From: Vibrio artabrorum
GTDB lineage: Bacteria; Pseudomonadota; Gammaproteobacteria; Enterobacterales; Vibrionaceae
Assembly (NCBI RefSeq): GCF_024347295.1
Contig: NZ_AP025458.1
Span: 2,542,001-2,606,000 of the forward strand
Reading direction: 5' to 3'
Length of the DNA: 64,000 nucleotides
Shown here one piece after another: positions 39,852-49,740 of this stretch (its first letter is position 1; every line of letters starts with the position of its first letter). A program made the position numbers and the translations under genes. Below the pieces are notes generated by a model. That model saw only the letters and a list, made by a program, of their open reading frames with translations. It made no database searches and was not told the origin of the DNA.

Positions 39852-39876
39852 AGTGAAAGAGCATAACTCTTTCACT
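39852..39876 (-). other. hairpin between lepA and lepB
   Basis: AGTGAAAGAG / CTCTTTCACT, a 10-bp perfect stem with a 5-base loop. On the minus strand it is followed by TTTCG and an AT-rich tract rather than a clean T run, so it is probably an attenuator or mRNA processing site. Confidence 0.6.
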
Positions 39877-39956
39877 CTGCTTGATATTTCTAATGCGGTT
39901 CAACCATGTTCACTCACTGCTTATCCAATTTTGTAAACAGCGAGTACGATTGATAT

Positions 39957-41750
39957 CTAGTCTTTTCCAACGTGAAGAATTGCTAGGAACGCTTCTTGAG
40001 GCAGTTCAACATTACCGATCTGCTTCATGCGCTTCTTACCTTCTTTTTGTTTCTTAAGAAGTTTCTTCTTACGACTGATATCACCACCGTAACACTTCGC
40101 AATCACGTTCTTACGCAGTTGTTTCACTGTCGAACGAGCAATGATGTGGTTACCAATTGCGGCTTGAATCGCGATATCAAACATTTGACGAGGGATGAAC
40201 TCTTTCATCTTCTCAACCAGTAGACGACCACGAGACTGTGCGATGTCTTTATGAGTAATGATCGCCAATGCATCAACCGTTTCACCATTCAGCAATACGT
40301 CGACACGAACCATCTTAGACATTTCAAAGCGTTGGAAGTTGTAATCCAATGATGCATAGCCACGTGAGGTTGACTTCAAACGGTCGAAGAAGTCTAGAAC
40401 CACCTCGGCCATTGGTAGGTCGTATGTCACAGCGACTTGTTTACCGTGGTAAACCATATCAACTTGAACACCACGTTTTTCTACACACAAGGTGATCACG
40501 TTACCTAAGTAGTCAGACGGAACCAGGATATTACAACGAGCGATAGGCTCACGAATTTCCTCTATATCATTAATTGCTGGCAATTTAGCCGGGCTATCAA
40601 CGTACAAAATCGTTTTATCTGTTTTGACAACTTCATACACTACGGTTGGTGCCGTCGTGATCAGGTCTAGGTCGTATTCACGCTCTAAACGCTCTTGGAT
40701 GATTTCCATGTGAAGCATTCCTAAGAAGCCACAACGGAAACCAAAACCAAGTGCTGCTGAACTTTCTGGTTCGTAGAACAGTGATGCATCGTTAAGGCTT
40801 AATTTACCGAGTGCGTCACGGAAGTTTTCATAATCATCAGACGATACTGGGAATAGACCCGCATACACCTGAGGTTTCACTTTTTGGAAGCCAGGTAGAC
40901 GTTCTGTACAGCCGCCTTTCGCCAGCGTCAACGTATCACCAACCGGGGCGCCAAGAATGTCTTTAATACCACAAACAACCCAACCAACTTCGCCAGTATT
41001 TAGCTCCGTTGTGTCGATTTGCTTAGGTGTGAAGATACCGAGACGGTCAACACCCCAAACTTGGCCTGTCGACATCACTTTAATCTTGTCGTTCTTCTTC
41101 AGCTTACCGTTTTTAATACGAACCAAAGAAACAACACCAAGGTAGTTATCAAACCAAGAGTCGATGATCAGCGCTTGTAGAGGCGCTTCTGGATCACCTT
41201 CCGGTGGTGGGATAGCCGTTACGATGTTTTCAAGAACGTCTTCAACACCTAAACCGGTTTTCGCAGAACAGCGCGTCGCTTCCATCGCGTCGATACCAAC
41301 GATCTCTTCGATTTCTTCAGCTACACGTTCAGGTTCAGCCGCTGGCAGGTCAATCTTGTTCAAGATTGGCACGACTTCCAGCTCCATTTCTATCGCGGTG
41401 TAACAGTTTGCTAGAGTTTGTGCTTCAACACCTTGCCCAGCATCCACGACAAGTAGCGCGCCTTCACAAGCCGCGAGAGAGCGAGAGACTTCGTAAGAGA
41501 AGTCTACGTGTCCAGGAGTATCGATAAAGTTAAGTTGGTAAGTTTCACCATCTTTAGCTTTGTAATCCAAAGTCACACTTTGCGCTTTAATGGTAATACC
41601 ACGCTCGCGTTCTATATCCATAGAATCGAGGACTTGAGCTGCCATCTCACGTTCACTTAACCCTCCACAAACTTGGATTAAGCGGTCAGAAAGGGTCGAC
41701 TTACCGTGGTCGATGTGGGCGATTATCGAAAAATTACGAATGTGCTTCAT
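39957..41750 (-). CDS. lepA: elongation factor 4 (LepA)
   Basis: 597 residues from ATG 41750 ([19 protein letters not shown]); the 30-codon upstream extension is not conserved in character. It has the GTPase motifs [14 protein letters not shown] and NKIDLP, EF-G-like domains, and the LepA-specific C-terminus ([24 protein letters not shown], given here across two parts). It is a ribosome-associated GTPase that affects translation initiation and elongation under stress. It heads the lepA-lepB pair downstream of rseC. Confidence 0.97.
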   Translation of the reverse strand: MKHIRNFSIIAHIDHGKSTLSDRLIQVCGGLSEREMAAQVLDSMDIERERGITIKAQSVTLDYKAKDGETYQLNFIDTPGHVDFSYEVSRSLAACEGALLVVDAGQGVEAQTLANCYTAIEMELEVVPILNKIDLPAAEPERVAEEIEEIVGIDAMEATRCSAKTGLGVEDVLENIVTAIPPPEGDPEAPLQALIIDSWFDNYLGVVSLVRIKNGKLKKNDKIKVMSTGQVWGVDRLGIFTPKQIDTTELNTGEVGWVVCGIKDILGAPVGDTLTLAKGGCTERLPGFQKVKPQVYAGLFPVSSDDYENFRDALGKLSLNDASLFYEPESSAALGFGFRCGFLGMLHMEIIQERLEREYDLDLITTAPTVVYEVVKTDKTILYVDSPAKLPAINDIEEIREPIARCNILVPSDYLGNVITLCVEKRGVQVDMVYHGKQVAVTYDLPMAEVVLDFFDRLKSTSRGYASLDYNFQRFEMSKMVRVDVLLNGETVDALAIITHKDIAQSRGRLLVEKMKEFIPRQMFDIAIQAAIGNHIIARSTVKQLRKNVIAKCYGGDISRKKKLLKKQKEGKKRMKQIGNVELPQEAFLAILHVGKD

Positions 41751-41887
41751 AGGCTTGGTGTGACTAAACTCTTTGAATAGGGATAATAAGAAAACCGCCA
41801 TGCTTCCAATTTGTATTCTGCATTGGTGGCGGCATTTCAATCAAGTTGGCAGATTCTACCCAATTTAAGGGCAAGACGCATCATAAA

Positions 41888-42358
41888 TTAGACGAGAGGC
41901 TCACCTAGAATTCGAATCAAGACGACTTCCTGCTTGGATTTATCTTCCATGGGTTTAGCTAAGCGCTTCGCTAAAGCAATACCACCAGCAGTAAATAGTG
42001 CAGCACTGAGTATAATCACCCCTTCCCCCCCATCGAGTAAGGGTTGTAATAAGAGTTGCCCAAAACCAGCACCTATCATCAACATGAAAAGTGGAATCAG
42101 ATAAACAATGGCCGCCGACTGAAGCAGGCTTTTTTCGGGGAAACCTATCTCTACGATTTGCCCTTCTCTCACCAGGCTTTGTGTTTTCAACTGCCAAAAC
42201 AGAGACTTATTGCCAACAGCCTTAGTCACAATACCTGTACCGCAACTTTTTTGAGAAGAGCAACTACTGCAACTGGTTTGTTGTTCACAGCTCAGTTGAA
42301 CAAAATAGTGTTTACCTTTTTGTTCGACTGAGCTAACCGTTGCCAGTGCGGTCATCAT
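41888..42358 (-). CDS. rseC: SoxR-reducing system protein RseC
   Basis: 156 residues. A cytoplasmic N-terminal cysteine cluster (Cys24, Cys30, Cys33, Cys39 in CEQQTSCSSCSSQKSCG) is followed by two membrane helices (about 75-97 and 104-122). It belongs to the rpoE operon; in E. coli it is linked to SoxR reduction and to weak effects on sigma-E. The start overlaps the rseB stop. Confidence 0.95.
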   Translation of the reverse strand: MMTALATVSSVEQKGKHYFVQLSCEQQTSCSSCSSQKSCGTGIVTKAVGNKSLFWQLKTQSLVREGQIVEIGFPEKSLLQSAAIVYLIPLFMLMIGAGFGQLLLQPLLDGGEGVIILSAALFTAGGIALAKRLAKPMEDKSKQEVVLIRILGEPLV

Positions 42359-43317
42359 TGCACTGGTACCGAATGGTTAAACGTTACGGATTGAGCAATG
42401 CGCTTTGCCGTTGCCGGTGGAATATCACCAACCACAGAGATTTCTTTGTCACCAATGACTAAGCTATGTAAGGTTCTGCGTCCTTGACGAACCAACTGGC
42501 CCCTCAATGAATGCTCGTCTTTATCAGCAATGTACACCGAAAAACTGAACAGTCCATCACTGAAAAGCTGACTTTCGACCATTTGGTTGGTCGCCGCTAT
42601 TTGGTAACGACTGAGCTCTTTTGACTGAAACCCTTCAGGAACCCAAGACGCTTGCCAATTGGTTTCACTGACCAAGCCTTCTGGTAACGACAAAACTTTC
42701 GGCAGTTTTGCTTGGTTTAACCCGCCCATCGCCTCCGCAATTTTATCGTTCACCACGTAAGATATTGTACGGTACTGCTCCAAAACTTCACCATCACGGT
42801 CTAAAAGATCAGCGCGTAAAGGAAGGTTCGTTTTTTCATCTACCCAAACCACATAAGAGTAACGAAGGCCATCTTTCGGCACGATGCGTAACACCTGCGC
42901 CGTGCTACCCGCTTCACGAGAGCGACCAACTTTTACGAAATCGTAGTATTGTTTGAGAGCGTCGACATCTCGATTAATCATCGGAATGACGGGGGCAACC
43001 ATGCTACCAGATTCAATGGTAAATGGCTCTGTACCCGGCTCAATGTAGCTCACTTCGTTACCACGTCGAATGACTTCACGGACAGGACCGCTTAAGTAAA
43101 CGAGGTGTGCAAGTTGTTGGTCGTTGTTTACTGCATGACGATAAAGCAAAGGCTCAATGCTGTTCTTCTTTATCAATATGTAAGAGAGTTCATAATTTAG
43201 ATGCTGACTGGCCTCGCTCATTTGATGCAACAACGCCTTTGCAGTGGTTTCCTCTGCAAAGGCTGTTGGAGATATCAAACTGAGCAGTGTCAGTGCACTG
43301 ACCAGGATTTTCTTCAT
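42355..43317 (-). CDS. rseB: sigma-E regulatory protein RseB
   Basis: 320 residues. A Sec signal peptide is cleaved after about residue 21 (SPTAFA-EE). The MucB/RseB N-terminal domain (about 25-200) and C-terminal domain (about 215-315) follow. In the periplasm it binds RseA, protects it from DegS, and senses mislocalised lipopolysaccharide or lipoproteins. The ATG overlaps the rseA stop. Confidence 0.96.
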   Translation of the reverse strand: MKKILVSALTLLSLISPTAFAEETTAKALLHQMSEASQHLNYELSYILIKKNSIEPLLYRHAVNNDQQLAHLVYLSGPVREVIRRGNEVSYIEPGTEPFTIESGSMVAPVIPMINRDVDALKQYYDFVKVGRSREAGSTAQVLRIVPKDGLRYSYVVWVDEKTNLPLRADLLDRDGEVLEQYRTISYVVNDKIAEAMGGLNQAKLPKVLSLPEGLVSETNWQASWVPEGFQSKELSRYQIAATNQMVESQLFSDGLFSFSVYIADKDEHSLRGQLVRQGRRTLHSLVIGDKEISVVGDIPPATAKRIAQSVTFNHSVPVQ

Positions 43318-43937
43318 TCAATGTCCGATTCTAGATGTGCATCTTGTGTCGCCGATGCATTGCTGTTTAGTCTTAGCTGTAGCTCATAATCTTCTAACAA
43401 TGCATGAACGCGTTTGCGTTGTTCTTGCAAATTCGCTTCAGATGTAGGCTTCTCGATAGAGTCTCGTGTCAAGCTCACCGGTTCAGCAGACCCTGAAAAT
43501 GGAATGGTTTGCAGCACAGGTAATTGCTCTGGTGTTGCGGGGTCATTACCACCGTATTGCTGAACACCTAAAACAACCACTAATGAGACACACGCAGCAA
43601 CAGCAACCTGTCCAAACTGTTGTAACCAAGCTGGTAGCTGACGCTTCGCTTGTTGAGGTTTAGGCTGCTCTTCGATAGGGGCGACAGTAGGCTCAACATT
43701 GACTTGATGCTGATTCCACATTGAACCATGTACTGGTTCATTATCAAGCGCTGCAGCGACATTGAGAGCAATGTTCCATTCTGGAGTTTCTGGCGTATCA
43801 CCACGCATGACATCCCCAATTAAATGATAACTCTGCCAGGTATCCATGCTTTCTTGATCCGATTCGAGATCTACAATGAGAGCTTTATCGACCGTTTCAC
43901 CATCCATGAGTGCCGAAAGCTTTTCTTTATCAGCCAT
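43314..43937 (-). CDS. rseA: anti-sigma-E factor RseA
   Basis: 207 residues from ATG 43937 (MADKEKLSALMDGE; a four-codon longer start lacks a ribosome site). A cytoplasmic sigma-binding domain (1-80) is followed by one membrane helix (LQQFGQVAVAACVSLVVVLG, about 105-124) and a periplasmic tail that RseB and DegS act on. It holds RpoE inactive until envelope stress. Confidence 0.96.
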   Translation of the reverse strand: MADKEKLSALMDGETVDKALIVDLESDQESMDTWQSYHLIGDVMRGDTPETPEWNIALNVAAALDNEPVHGSMWNQHQVNVEPTVAPIEEQPKPQQAKRQLPAWLQQFGQVAVAACVSLVVVLGVQQYGGNDPATPEQLPVLQTIPFSGSAEPVSLTRDSIEKPTSEANLQEQRKRVHALLEDYELQLRLNSNASATQDAHLESDIE

Positions 43938-43962
43938 TATTTTCACCATAATTATTACAAGT

Positions 43963-44541
43963 TTAGCGTTGTAAAAGAGGTTTAATTTTCTTTTCCACCG
44001 CTTCTCGAGCTCGGAAAATACGCGAACGTACGGTTCCTACAGGGCAATCCATTACTTCTGCAATCTCTTCGTAGCTCAAACCTTCGAGCTCTCGCAATGT
44101 CATTGCAGTTTTCAAGTCTTCAGGTAACGCTTCTATCGCTCCAAAAACGACTTGTTTCAATTCTTTTGACAACGTTAAGTTCTCAGGGTTCGATATTTCT
44201 TTTAATGCACTGCCTGTTTCGTAATATTCAGCATCTTCTGCATCGACATCCGTCGCAGGCGGCCTGCGGCTCTGGGCTACGATATGATTTTTAGCGGTAT
44301 TCACGGCAATTCGGTATAACCATGTATAGAAGGCACTCTCGCCACGAAAGTTAGGGATCGCGCGGTAAGCTTTAATAAAAGCTTCTTGTGCTACATCAGG
44401 TACATCACCGGAATTATTCACGTATCGAGAGATAAGATTACAGACTTTGTTTTGATACTTAACCACTAATAAGTTAAATGCCTGCTTATCTCCACTCTGA
44501 ACTCGCTCAATCAGCACTTGATCGGTTAGCTGCTCGTTCAT
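43963..44541 (-). CDS. rpoE: RNA polymerase sigma-E factor
   Basis: 192 residues from ATG 44541 (MNEQLTDQVLIERVQ). Region 2 (FIKAYRAIPNFRGESAFYTW) and region 4 (LREL-EGLSYEEIAEVMDCPVGTVRSRIFRAREAV) are intact and close to the E. coli protein. It controls the envelope stress regulon (outer membrane protein folding and its small RNAs). It is the first gene of rpoE-rseA-rseB-rseC, with a candidate self-controlled promoter upstream. Confidence 0.97.
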   Translation of the reverse strand: MNEQLTDQVLIERVQSGDKQAFNLLVVKYQNKVCNLISRYVNNSGDVPDVAQEAFIKAYRAIPNFRGESAFYTWLYRIAVNTAKNHIVAQSRRPPATDVDAEDAEYYETGSALKEISNPENLTLSKELKQVVFGAIEALPEDLKTAMTLRELEGLSYEEIAEVMDCPVGTVRSRIFRAREAVEKKIKPLLQR

Positions 44542-44929
44542 TCGAGCGGGTACTCCTATTGTTATCACCCTTACCTTCACAGATATGGGTACTAATTATG
44601 AGAAATGTAATATTGACACCACCGTCTACAAGAGCATTATTGTGACTGAGCCAAATACCGAAAGTTCAACTTTCTTAAAATTATTTGCCATTATTGTTTC
44701 ACAATGTGATGTAATAAAAATAGATGTCCCTATACATTTAGGGCAATTTGAGCAAAAGCAACGGTATTGAGCAATTAAATATTTCTAGATAGCTGTCTAT
44801 ATCTTGATTTTGCGTAGTGTTTTAGGGTGACTATTAGAAGACTATAACATTCTTACTGCAACGCCTAGAACAAGACAAAGTCAATTGAGAGTGGACAACT
44901 CGACTATAGCCTGGGATTGAATAAGTTTT
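44542..44929. other. 388-bp divergent control region between rpoE and nadB
   Basis: Apart from a candidate sigma-E promoter for rpoE, it must hold the nadB promoter. A short forward ORF (44585-44770) looks spurious. No terminator is seen. Confidence 0.6.
44641..44667 (-). promoter_or_regulatory. candidate sigma-E-dependent promoter of rpoE
   Basis: On the minus strand GAACTT (44667-44662) is followed after 16 bases by TCACA (44645-44641), close to the sigma-E pattern GAACTT-N16-TCTRA. It lies about 100 bases upstream of the rpoE start, where an autoregulatory promoter is expected. The -10 box has two mismatches. Confidence 0.5.
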
Positions 44930-46540
44930 ATGAACGCAAACCGTGAACATCAGTGTGATGTATTAGTGGTAGGGAGTGGTGCGGCAGGCTTGTCATTAGC
45001 CTTACGTGTAGCTGAACATGCAAAAGTAATTGTATTAAGCAAAGGACCACGCAGCGAAGGATCGACGTATTACGCACAAGGTGGTATCGCCGCGGTATTC
45101 GATGAGTCGGACAGTATTGAGTCTCATGTAGAAGATACTCAAATTGCCGGTGCTGGATTATGCGAAGAAGATACCGTTCAATTCATTGCTGAAAATGCGA
45201 AAGAGTGTGTGCAATGGCTGATTGATGGCGGTGTTCCATTTGATAAAGATGAGAACAGCACTGAAGGCCAACCCAAATATCACCTCACTCGTGAGGGGGG
45301 CCACAGTCACCGCAGAATTCTGCACGCTGCCGATGCCACTGGCATGGCAATGCAAACCTCACTACAAGATAACGTCAACAATCACCCAAATATCGAGATT
45401 TTCGAGCGCCACAATGCGCTGGATTTGATCACTGAAGATAAGATTGGCGGCTCGAAAGACAAAGTTATTGGTGCCTATATTTGGAACCGTAACCAAGAAC
45501 ACGTTGAAACCGTGCGCGCAAAATTTGTTGTACTCGCAACAGGCGGCGCTTCAAAAGTTTACCAATACACCTCTAACCCAGACGTCTCTTCAGGGGATGG
45601 GATTGCTATCGCTTGGCGTGCAGGTTGTCGTGTGGCAAACCTTGAGTTCAACCAGTTCCACCCGACTTGCTTATTCCACCCAGAAGCACGTAACTTCCTA
45701 CTAACGGAAGCACTGCGTGGTGAAGGTGCATACCTACGCCGCCCAGACGGTTCTCGTTTCATGAAGGACTTTGATGAACGCGGTGAACTGGCTCCACGTG
45801 ATGTGGTTGCTCGTGCAATCGACTTCGAAATGAAGCGACTAGGTGCAGACTGCATGTATGTTGATATCAGTCACAAGCCTGAAGAGTTCATCACAACGCA
45901 TTTCCCGATGATCCACACTCGCTTGATGGACTTGGGCATCGATATGACCAAAGAGCCAATCCCTATCGTGCCTGCCGCTCACTACACTTGTGGTGGCGTC
46001 ATGGTCAATAAAGACGGTCAAACGGATCTGCAAAACCTCTACGCGATTGGTGAAGTAAGTTATACCGGCCTACACGGTGCAAACCGTATGGCATCAAACT
46101 CACTGCTAGAATGTGTGGTTTACGCGTGGTCAGCTGCGAAACACATCGTAGAGAACATCGAACAATCTCAACTTTGTGCTGAACTTCCTGCATGGGATGA
46201 AAGCCAAGTCACCAACAGTGATGAAGAAGTGATTATCCAGCATAACTGGCATGAGCTACGCCTATTCATGTGGGATTACATGGGCATTGTACGAACCGAT
46301 AAACGACTAGAACGTGCATTACGTCGAATTCAGATGCTGCAGCAAGAAACTCATGAGTACTACAGCTACTTCAAGGTTTCGAACAACCTGTTAGAACTGC
46401 GTAACTTGCTGCAAGTGGCTGAGCTAATGGTTCGCTGTGCGATGCAACGCAAAGAGAGCCGCGGCCTTCACTACACATTGGATTACCCTGAACTTGCAGA
46501 AGACAGTGGCCCAACGATTTTGACGCCAGAGAAGCGCTAA
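44930..46540 (+). CDS. nadB: L-aspartate oxidase
   Basis: 536 residues. The N-terminal FAD Rossmann motif [13 protein letters not shown], the succinate-dehydrogenase-like active-site segments [11 protein letters not shown] and [25 protein letters not shown], and the C-terminal helical domain are all present. It oxidises aspartate to iminoaspartate, the first step of NAD synthesis. It is divergent from rpoE, as in enterics. Confidence 0.98.
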   Translation: MNANREHQCDVLVVGSGAAGLSLALRVAEHAKVIVLSKGPRSEGSTYYAQGGIAAVFDESDSIESHVEDTQIAGAGLCEEDTVQFIAENAKECVQWLIDGGVPFDKDENSTEGQPKYHLTREGGHSHRRILHAADATGMAMQTSLQDNVNNHPNIEIFERHNALDLITEDKIGGSKDKVIGAYIWNRNQEHVETVRAKFVVLATGGASKVYQYTSNPDVSSGDGIAIAWRAGCRVANLEFNQFHPTCLFHPEARNFLLTEALRGEGAYLRRPDGSRFMKDFDERGELAPRDVVARAIDFEMKRLGADCMYVDISHKPEEFITTHFPMIHTRLMDLGIDMTKEPIPIVPAAHYTCGGVMVNKDGQTDLQNLYAIGEVSYTGLHGANRMASNSLLECVVYAWSAAKHIVENIEQSQLCAELPAWDESQVTNSDEEVIIQHNWHELRLFMWDYMGIVRTDKRLERALRRIQMLQQETHEYYSYFKVSNNLLELRNLLQVAELMVRCAMQRKESRGLHYTLDYPELAEDSGPTILTPEKR

Positions 46541-46583
46541 CCGCAACTAGGCACATTAGCCAATCGCGACAAGTCATGAAACG

Positions 46584-46606
46584 AAAAGGAGCCGAGTGCT
46601 CCTTTT
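46584..46606. terminator. terminator between nadB and ygfX (convergent)
   Basis: AAAAGGAGC / GCTCCTTTT with a 5-base loop and a T run on the plus strand, lying just before the 3' end of the convergent ygfX. Confidence 0.85.
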
Positions 46607-46613
46607 TCTTTAT

Positions 46614-47033
46614 TTATCGCTCTCTTTGCAAATGCGCCAAAAAGTGTCGATATTCTCCCTCACAGCAACTGTCTCGCCAAAGCAATACCGAGTGCCCGCA
46701 TTCAAACTGCAATTTAACGAAGAACTGCGCCCAGATCTTATCAACGGACTTGAGTCGGTAAGTTCGGTTATTCAGCCTGATCTCACCATCTTCTTTGTAA
46801 TCAAAACATCCATGGGCACTGTTTAGAATCGCATGATTGGTTTGGAACAAATTGATCAACAGCGCTAAACAATAGAGACTAGCCGCCAGAGGGATAGAAG
46901 ACAGGACGATGGAAAACAAAAGGCACCCAAAAAGCGTGCCTTTTGTACATAATGCGGAATATGAAGGGGTAAGCTGAAGCTTAACGAACCTTGCTGAGGT
47001 TATGTGCAACAATTTTATCAACCATTGAAGCAT
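46614..47033 (-). CDS. ygfX: YgfX-like small membrane protein (CptA family)
   Basis: 139 residues as drawn. A hydrophobic pair of helices (about 32-65) is followed by a soluble part with the YgfX-like pattern (GEIRLNNRTYRLKSVDKIW, then LWRDSCCEGEYRHF). The assignment rests mostly on its position behind sdhE, where ygfX (also called cptA, proposed partner of SdhE/CptB) is found in enterics. The true start is uncertain: this ATG overlaps sdhE by 53 bases, and a TTG nearer the sdhE stop is possible. Confidence 0.7.
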   Translation of the reverse strand: MLQWLIKLLHITSARFVKLQLTPSYSALCTKGTLFGCLLFSIVLSSIPLAASLYCLALLINLFQTNHAILNSAHGCFDYKEDGEIRLNNRTYRLKSVDKIWAQFFVKLQFECGHSVLLWRDSCCEGEYRHFLAHLQRER

Positions 47034-47241
47034 GGCCTAGATTTTCACTGCGCCCATGTCCCATTACCCAAGTAAACAGATCTGGGTCATCACACTCTAA
47101 TAGAGAAACAAAGTCGCGCTGTTCCTGCTCTTGCAATGAATCAAAACACTCTTCAAAAAATGGCATGATAACGACATCAAGCTCTAACATGCCACGACGG
47201 CAACCCCATTTAATTCGTGCTTTCTGCTCTACGGTGTACAT
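46981..47241 (-). CDS. sdhE: succinate dehydrogenase FAD assembly factor SdhE
   Basis: 86 residues, the normal length. The defining RRGMLELD motif is at 15-22, followed by the acidic helical bundle (EQEQRDFVSLLECDDPDLFTW). It promotes covalent attachment of FAD to SdhA and FrdA. It is upstream of ygfX with overlap and divergent from ygfZ. Confidence 0.96.
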   Translation of the reverse strand: MYTVEQKARIKWGCRRGMLELDVVIMPFFEECFDSLQEQEQRDFVSLLECDDPDLFTWVMGHGRSENLGHASMVDKIVAHNLSKVR

Positions 47242-47407
47242 TGGCTATCCTCACCTATAATTTCTCTTTCTCTGAGTGTACCAAGTCATACGCTCCGCAA
47301 CTACTGTGTGAGTCACAGTCCCTATCTAAGCTCACAAAAAACCTAGGCTGACAAAGAAACAGAACCGGATTAACATAGGACTAACTAAAATGCTTAGGAA
47401 AGATAAA

Positions 47408-48379
47408 ATGGATTGGAAAAACACATTTCAGCCACTTGCTCATACGCAAAATGAATCGCTTCCAGAACTGATGATGACACACGTATCAGATTGGAGTGCT
47501 ATTACCATGATAGGCGATGACAAAAAATCATACCTGCAAGGTCAAGTAACGTGTGATGTCGTGACTCTTCCTAATGATGAATCCACATTAGGCGCACACT
47601 GTGACGCGAAAGGAAAGGTATGGAGTATCTTCCGCCTGTTCCATCACAATGGCGGCTACGCTCTCATGCAGCCTAAATCTGCGATTGAACGAGAGTTAGT
47701 TGAAATCAAAAAATACGCCGTGTTCTCTAAAGTGGATATTGAGCAAACGTCTGACGTTGTTATCGGTGTGATGGGCCCTTCAGCGGATCAATACATTGAC
47801 TCTATTTCAGAAAGCCAAGCTAACGTGCGAGCACTCTCTGGTGGTACTGCGGTTAAAGTTTCGGATAATCGTTGGGCACTGCTCATTACCGAACAAGCTG
47901 CTGCAACCTTAGTATCGAGCAGCTCAGCAGCTAAAGTATCGGAAGCGCTTTGGCAGTATCATGAAATTCTTGATGCTCAGCCTAACGTAACGAAAGCAGA
48001 GCAAAACGAGCACATCCCTCAAGCGCTTAACCTGCAAGCGATTGGCGGTATCAGCTTTTCAAAAGGCTGTTACACAGGTCAAGAAACCGTTGCTCGTGCC
48101 AAGTATCGGGGCATCAACAAACGTGAGATGCGCATTGTTTCCGGGACGACAGCAGAAGCATTGTCTCTAGAAAATACAATTGAACTGGAGCGCAGTGTCG
48201 GTGAGAACTGGCGTGGCGCAGGCCGACTATTAAACGTCTATCAATTTGCTGATAACCAAGCGGTTGGTTTGATGGTACTGCCAAACAACCTTGATGACGA
48301 TGTCCAGCTTCGATTGACTGCACAACCTGATCAAGCATGGAATATTCTGCCATTGCCTTACAGCCTCAACGACGAGTAA
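47408..48379 (+). CDS. ygfZ: tRNA-modifying / Fe-S cluster protein YgfZ
   Basis: 323 residues from ATG 47408, which has AGGAAAG upstream; a start six codons earlier would place that site inside the gene. A folate-binding fold related to GcvT carries the family signature KGCYTGQE, with the key Cys at about 221. It helps assemble or repair certain Fe-S enzymes such as MiaB in E. coli. It is divergent from sdhE and followed within 5 bases by the YbaK-family gene. Confidence 0.95.
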   Translation: MDWKNTFQPLAHTQNESLPELMMTHVSDWSAITMIGDDKKSYLQGQVTCDVVTLPNDESTLGAHCDAKGKVWSIFRLFHHNGGYALMQPKSAIERELVEIKKYAVFSKVDIEQTSDVVIGVMGPSADQYIDSISESQANVRALSGGTAVKVSDNRWALLITEQAAATLVSSSSAAKVSEALWQYHEILDAQPNVTKAEQNEHIPQALNLQAIGGISFSKGCYTGQETVARAKYRGINKREMRIVSGTTAEALSLENTIELERSVGENWRGAGRLLNVYQFADNQAVGLMVLPNNLDDDVQLRLTAQPDQAWNILPLPYSLNDE

Positions 48380-48383
48380 CCGC

Positions 48384-48845
48384 GTGGAAACTCTGATTAC
48401 ACAATGGCTGGATCAACAGCAGGTGGACTATCGCCTGCTGATACAAAGCAAGCCAACCACCAGCATCGAAGAGACCGCGCAAGAGCGAGGCATTGACGCC
48501 TCTCAAATGGTGAAGTGCATCCTACTCAAGGATATGGGTAACCAATATGCGTTAGCCTGTACCGCCGGTGATCGTTCTATCGATCCTAAGAAAGTGCGCT
48601 CAGTGCTCAATTGCCGCCGAATGACCTGCGTATCACTAAAAGATGTTGAATCCATTACTGGTTTTCAAGTCGGATGTGTCGGCCCCATTGCGCTAAAGAG
48701 GCATATGCCGATCATTTTTGACCCTTCAATTCAAAACAACACCACCGTTACCATTAGCTCCGGCGAGCGAATGGCAGGTATCGCTCTAGCTCCCGGTGAT
48801 CTTATGGCACTCTGCACACCCATTGTTGCGGCCATCAGTCGATGA
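48384..48845 (+). CDS. YbaK/EbsC-family aminoacyl-tRNA deacylase
   Basis: 153 residues with the YbaK fold: an N-terminal helix and strand (LDQQQVDYRLLIQS), MVKCILLKDMGNQYALAC with the conserved Lys, DPKKVRSVLNCRR, and the C-terminal GERMAGIALAPGDLMALC. The family clears mischarged tRNAs such as Cys- or Ala-tRNA-Pro; the exact substrate is not clear. It starts with GTG 5 bases after ygfZ and is surely co-transcribed with it. Confidence 0.82.
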   Translation: METLITQWLDQQQVDYRLLIQSKPTTSIEETAQERGIDASQMVKCILLKDMGNQYALACTAGDRSIDPKKVRSVLNCRRMTCVSLKDVESITGFQVGCVGPIALKRHMPIIFDPSIQNNTTVTISSGERMAGIALAPGDLMALCTPIVAAISR

Positions 48846-49080
48846 TCCTTTCGCTCGCAAACTTGATCTAAACTTTTCATTCAATACATTTTTCGTGTGA
48901 ATGTCGTCGTAATAAAAGCGTATGATCAATGATTCTTTAGTCAAGATAAGGGCATAAGTAGTCACACCATGCAATTTGCGTTATGGTAACTTTACTGACG
49001 AACCTATAGGCAAATCAGTACAAGTGAATCCACTGAGTAACATCAGCATCCACTTTTGTGTAATGCATCTGTGACTATTC

Positions 49081-49104
49081 GCCCGTTTTAGACGGGCTTT
49101 TTTT
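49081..49104 (+). terminator. terminator in the ytfK upstream region
   Basis: GCCCGT / ACGGGC stem followed by seven T. It is either the end of the ygfZ-ybaK-like transcript or of an independent small RNA. Confidence 0.88.
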
Positions 49105-49202
49105 ATGCCTAAATTTTACAATTTTATTACACAAAAACAAAAAGAACGCCTATTCTTATATCTGTAACATCTCTACTGCTTAATAACTAAACAGGAAAGT
49201 TC

Positions 49203-49301
49203 ATGGCGGTTTCCTTACTCACTATTATTTTGAGGAGAAGCTCACGTAAAAATGGATATTTACTACAAAAAGTGCTTAGAACAGCACAAATATCTAATTA
49301 A
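49203..49301 (+). CDS. possible 32-residue leader ORF upstream of ytfK
   Basis: An ATG with AGGAAAG upstream opens 32 codons (MAVSLLTIILRRSSRKNGYL, then LQKVLRTAQISN): a hydrophobic start and a basic tail. No homology is recognised. It may be chance, or a small membrane peptide or leader. Confidence 0.25.
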   Translation: MAVSLLTIILRRSSRKNGYLLQKVLRTAQISN

Positions 49302-49398
49302 CGTCAACTCTACTGCATATTAATCCACGCTTATCACAATTATTATTTCGGATTTTTTCTACAATATGCTGGCTAAGTAAATATAAGGATAATTAAGA

Positions 49399-49605
49399 AT
49401 GAGACTGTTTAAGCGCTATACACCGGGTATGATTGCTAAACATGTAAGTCGACTTTTCAAAGGACGAATCTACATTTACGGCGTCGGAAAATTTGAGTTT
49501 GATCATGGCAAACTCGTATTACCGGAGCGAGCAGAAAAACGTCACTTTCAAACCGTGAAAGAGATCAACAATGAAATCATGAAACTGCGTTGCGCATACG
49601 CCTAA
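49399..49605 (+). CDS. ytfK: YtfK/DUF1107-family small protein
   Basis: 68 residues, exactly the length of E. coli YtfK, with matching features: F-K-R-Y-TPGMIAKHV, LFKGRIYIYGVGKFEFDHGKL and a basic C-terminal helix. In E. coli YtfK binds SpoT and shifts it towards (p)ppGpp synthesis under phosphate or fatty-acid starvation. It stands alone between its own terminator and a long leader. The functional equivalence in Vibrio is inferred. Confidence 0.88.
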   Translation: MRLFKRYTPGMIAKHVSRLFKGRIYIYGVGKFEFDHGKLVLPERAEKRHFQTVKEINNEIMKLRCAYA

Positions 49606-49630
49606 TCTGATTATCTAAAGAATTAAAAAC

Positions 49631-49663
49631 AAAAGGGTTGGCATATTAATGCCAACCCTTTTT
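49631..49663 (+). terminator. terminator of ytfK
   Basis: AAAGGGTTGGCAT / ATGCCAACCCTTT with an ATTA loop and a T run. Confidence 0.92.
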
Positions 49664-49740
49664 AGCGATTCTAATTCTGAGCCTCATATTTTGCCGCGAG
49701 TTATTCTTTAAAACGACTCAACAGCTTAGCTATTGAGTGG

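Larger units (their letters stand above)
48846..49398. other. 553-bp intergenic region upstream of ytfK
   Basis: It contains a strong terminator at 49081-49104 that lies about 240 bases after the previous gene, a possible small RNA before it, and a possible 32-codon ORF at 49203-49301. The remainder is AT-rich and presumably holds the ytfK promoter. Confidence 0.6.

Noticed and set aside
44585..44770. 61-codon forward ORF between rpoE and nadB
   Set aside because: It overlaps the candidate rpoE promoter, has no ribosome site and no family resemblance.
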